64,000 nt of DNA, from positions 8,852,864-8,916,863 of the forward strand of contig CM071574.1 of NCBI GenBank assembly GCA_036426205.1, written 5' to 3'. Source of the DNA: Ascaphus truei. Lineage: Eukaryota > Chordata > Amphibia > Anura > Ascaphidae. The position numbers were made by a program, and so were the translations under genes. The notes beneath the pieces were generated by a model. The model made no database searches. It worked only from the letters and a program-made list of their open reading frames with translations, and was not told the DNA's origin. Shown here in pieces: positions 62,398 to 64,000 of this stretch. Position 1 is the stretch's first letter; every line of letters starts with the position of its first letter.

Positions 62398-63665
62398 CAG
62401 GCCTGCACAACACGCGGCCCGCGGGCCGCATGCGGCCTGCCGGCACTCACTGTGCGGCCCGCAGCGGCAGCTGTCCCCCTCCTCCTCCCTCCCGAGTCCG
62501 CTCTCCCTCTCCGCCACGAGCCGAGCCCGCTCTCCCCCTCCTCCCCCTCAGCCCGCTCTCAAGACTGCACGCTCTAGCAGTGCGGCACTTCCGGTGCCCG
62601 CTGCTTGCGAGCGTGCGCAGTCCTGCCTGCTCTGCCGCCGTGATCTGAGGTGTAGGGGCTGAGGGGTGAGGAGGTGCAGGGGGGGGGGGGGGGGGGTTGT
62701 GAACGGTGCAGTGGGGGGGGGGGTGAGGTGCTGTTGTGGGGGGGGGGTGAGGTGCTGTGGGGGGGGAGGTGAGGTGGCAGGGGGAGGGGGGTGAGGTGCA
62801 GGGGGAGGGGGGTGAGGTGCAGGAGGGGGGGGTGAGGTGCATGAGGGGTGATGTGCTTGAGGGGTGATGTGCATGAGGGGTGATGTGCTTGAGGGGTGAT
62901 GTGCATGAGGGGTGATGTGAGGTGCAGGGTGTGATGTGAGGTGCAGGGGGGTGATGTGCAGGGGGGTGATGTGCAGGGGGGTGATGTGCAGGGGGGTGAT
63001 GTGCAGGAGGGTGAGGTGCAGGGGAGTGATGTGAGGTGCAGGGGGGTGATGTGGTGAGGTGCAGGGGGGTGATGTGGTGAGTTGCAGGGGGGTGATGTGA
63101 GATGAAGGGGGGGTGGAATGTGTGTGGTCTGCAGGGGGGTATTGTGTGTGATGTGGAGGGTGAGTATTGTGTATGGGTGAGGGGAAGAGATGGGGGTGTG
63201 AGAGAGGGGGAGTCACAAACGTTGATGATGAGGGGTGCAGGGGGAGATATGAGGATGAGGGGTGCTGGGGGAGATATATGAAGATGATGAGGAGTGCTGG
63301 GGGAGATATGAGAATGAAGATGATGAGGGGTGCTGGAGGAGATATGAGGATGAGGGGTGCTGGGGGGATATGAGGATGAGGGGTGCTGGGGGGGGATGGG
63401 ATATGAGGATGATGATGAGGGGTGCTGGGGGAGATATGAGGATGATGAGGGGTGCTGGGGGGATATGAGGATGAGGGGTGCTGGGGGAGATATGAGGATG
63501 ATGAGGGGTGCTCGGAGAGATTGAGGGGTGCTGGAGATATGAGGATGATGATGAGGAGAGGTGCTGGGGGAGATAAGATGATGATGATGATTTTACCCGT
63601 GCGGCCCAAATCTGTATTCCTTGGAGCAGTTCGGCCCTTCTCACTTGACAAGTTGTGCAGGCCTG
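62398..63665. mobile_element. hAT-like non-autonomous element carrying a G-rich minisatellite
   Basis: The ends CAGGCCTGCACAAC and GTTGTGCAGGCCTG are 14-bp inverted repeats. The flanks GTCTATGT and ATCTAGGT match at six of eight bases. The left interior has GCGGCCCGCGGGCCGCATGCGG, typical of hAT elements. The right interior is a minisatellite. Confidence 0.78.
62670..63590. repeat. G-rich minisatellite, GGGGTGATGTGCAGG and ATGAGGATGAGGGGTGCTGG units
   Basis: Two successive repeat families, almost free of C on the plus strand, with G runs up to about 18. The 367-codon Pro/His-rich minus-strand frame is a product of this composition. Confidence 0.93.
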
Positions 63666-64000
63666 ATCTAGGTAATGAAATGTACTATGCTTACTTAACC
63701 AAAATAAAGATACATATGTGCATAATGTAATGCTAATCTTTATTCAGTGCTTTAATACAACCTGAACTTGTCTCATTACAACTCACTTGCTATTCTTCCT
63801 GATTAGGTTTTTGCACTATTAGAATGCAACACATTTTATAGTAGAACAGATGATTAGCATTTTATCCTTCAATGCTTCTTTAAACACCATTAAAATCTTG
63901 TTTTTATTTGAAAACAATGTTAAAATCTACTATACCAAGTGATGTTATTATTTTGTTTTTGTACAACAATGTATTAAGCTGTTGTTGTTAATATTGTGGC

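Noticed and set aside
62548..63651. A 367-codon minus-strand open frame rich in Pro, His and Ser
   Set aside because: It is the complement of a G-rich minisatellite inside a transposon. Overlapping frames in all phases have the same low-complexity character.

Overview
The window is vertebrate nuclear DNA, most likely from an anuran amphibian. This is inferred from a MCM6 protein close to the vertebrate form, short exons in repeat-packed introns, and abundant Penelope-like, DIRS-like, CR1/L2, L1/Tx1, CORE-SINE and palindromic hAT elements. It carries two recognisable host genes, both on the minus strand. MCM6 (34,028-50,575) is complete: 17 coding exons with consistent phases encode about 825 residues. 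The start of the lactase-phlorizin hydrolase gene (LCT) lies 18.7 kb further along the same strand. The order MCM6 then LCT, head to tail, is the arrangement known from mammals.

LCT is the biological surprise. Exon 1 (signal peptide and start of the degenerate pro-domain), three further pro-domain exons, and a C-terminal exon (Thr-rich stalk, membrane anchor) can all be read between 15,300 and 1,521. The exons for the catalytic GH1 repeats are absent: fewer than 730 bp separate the last pro-domain exon from the anchor exon, and their phases do not match. An L1/Tx1 LINE abuts or overlaps the end of the reading frame. The locus looks like a non-catalytic remnant or pseudogene.

Layout: 1-1,515 is a LINE fragment. 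1,521-15,300 is the LCT remnant, its introns full of repeats, including a 1.7-kb palindrome at 4.6-6.3 kb. 15,818-28,453 is an endogenous retrovirus with both LTRs and a 4-bp target duplication. It has been invaded by a pogo-like transposon holding a large minisatellite, a hAT MITE with a perfect 8-bp duplication, and, inside its 3' LTR, a 4-kb Penelope-like element (PLE) with 0.73-kb inverted terminal repeats. 28.5-31.2 kb holds minus-strand DIRS-like remnants. 34.0-50.6 kb is MCM6, with many intronic insertions, including a second PLE-like palindrome nested in a hAT MITE. 50.6-64 kb, upstream of MCM6, has no recognised gene. It holds a probable 1.75-kb solo LTR, a plus-strand CR1/L2 LINE, another PLE-like fragment, and a hAT element with a G-rich minisatellite.

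The most unusual recurring signal is a hammerhead-ribozyme-like core (CTGANGA, stem II, GAAAC, GCGT) in the PLE-type inverted repeats, at six or seven places in both orientations. Two of these insertions have 14-bp target duplications. All calls come from reading the sequence; nothing was searched against a database.
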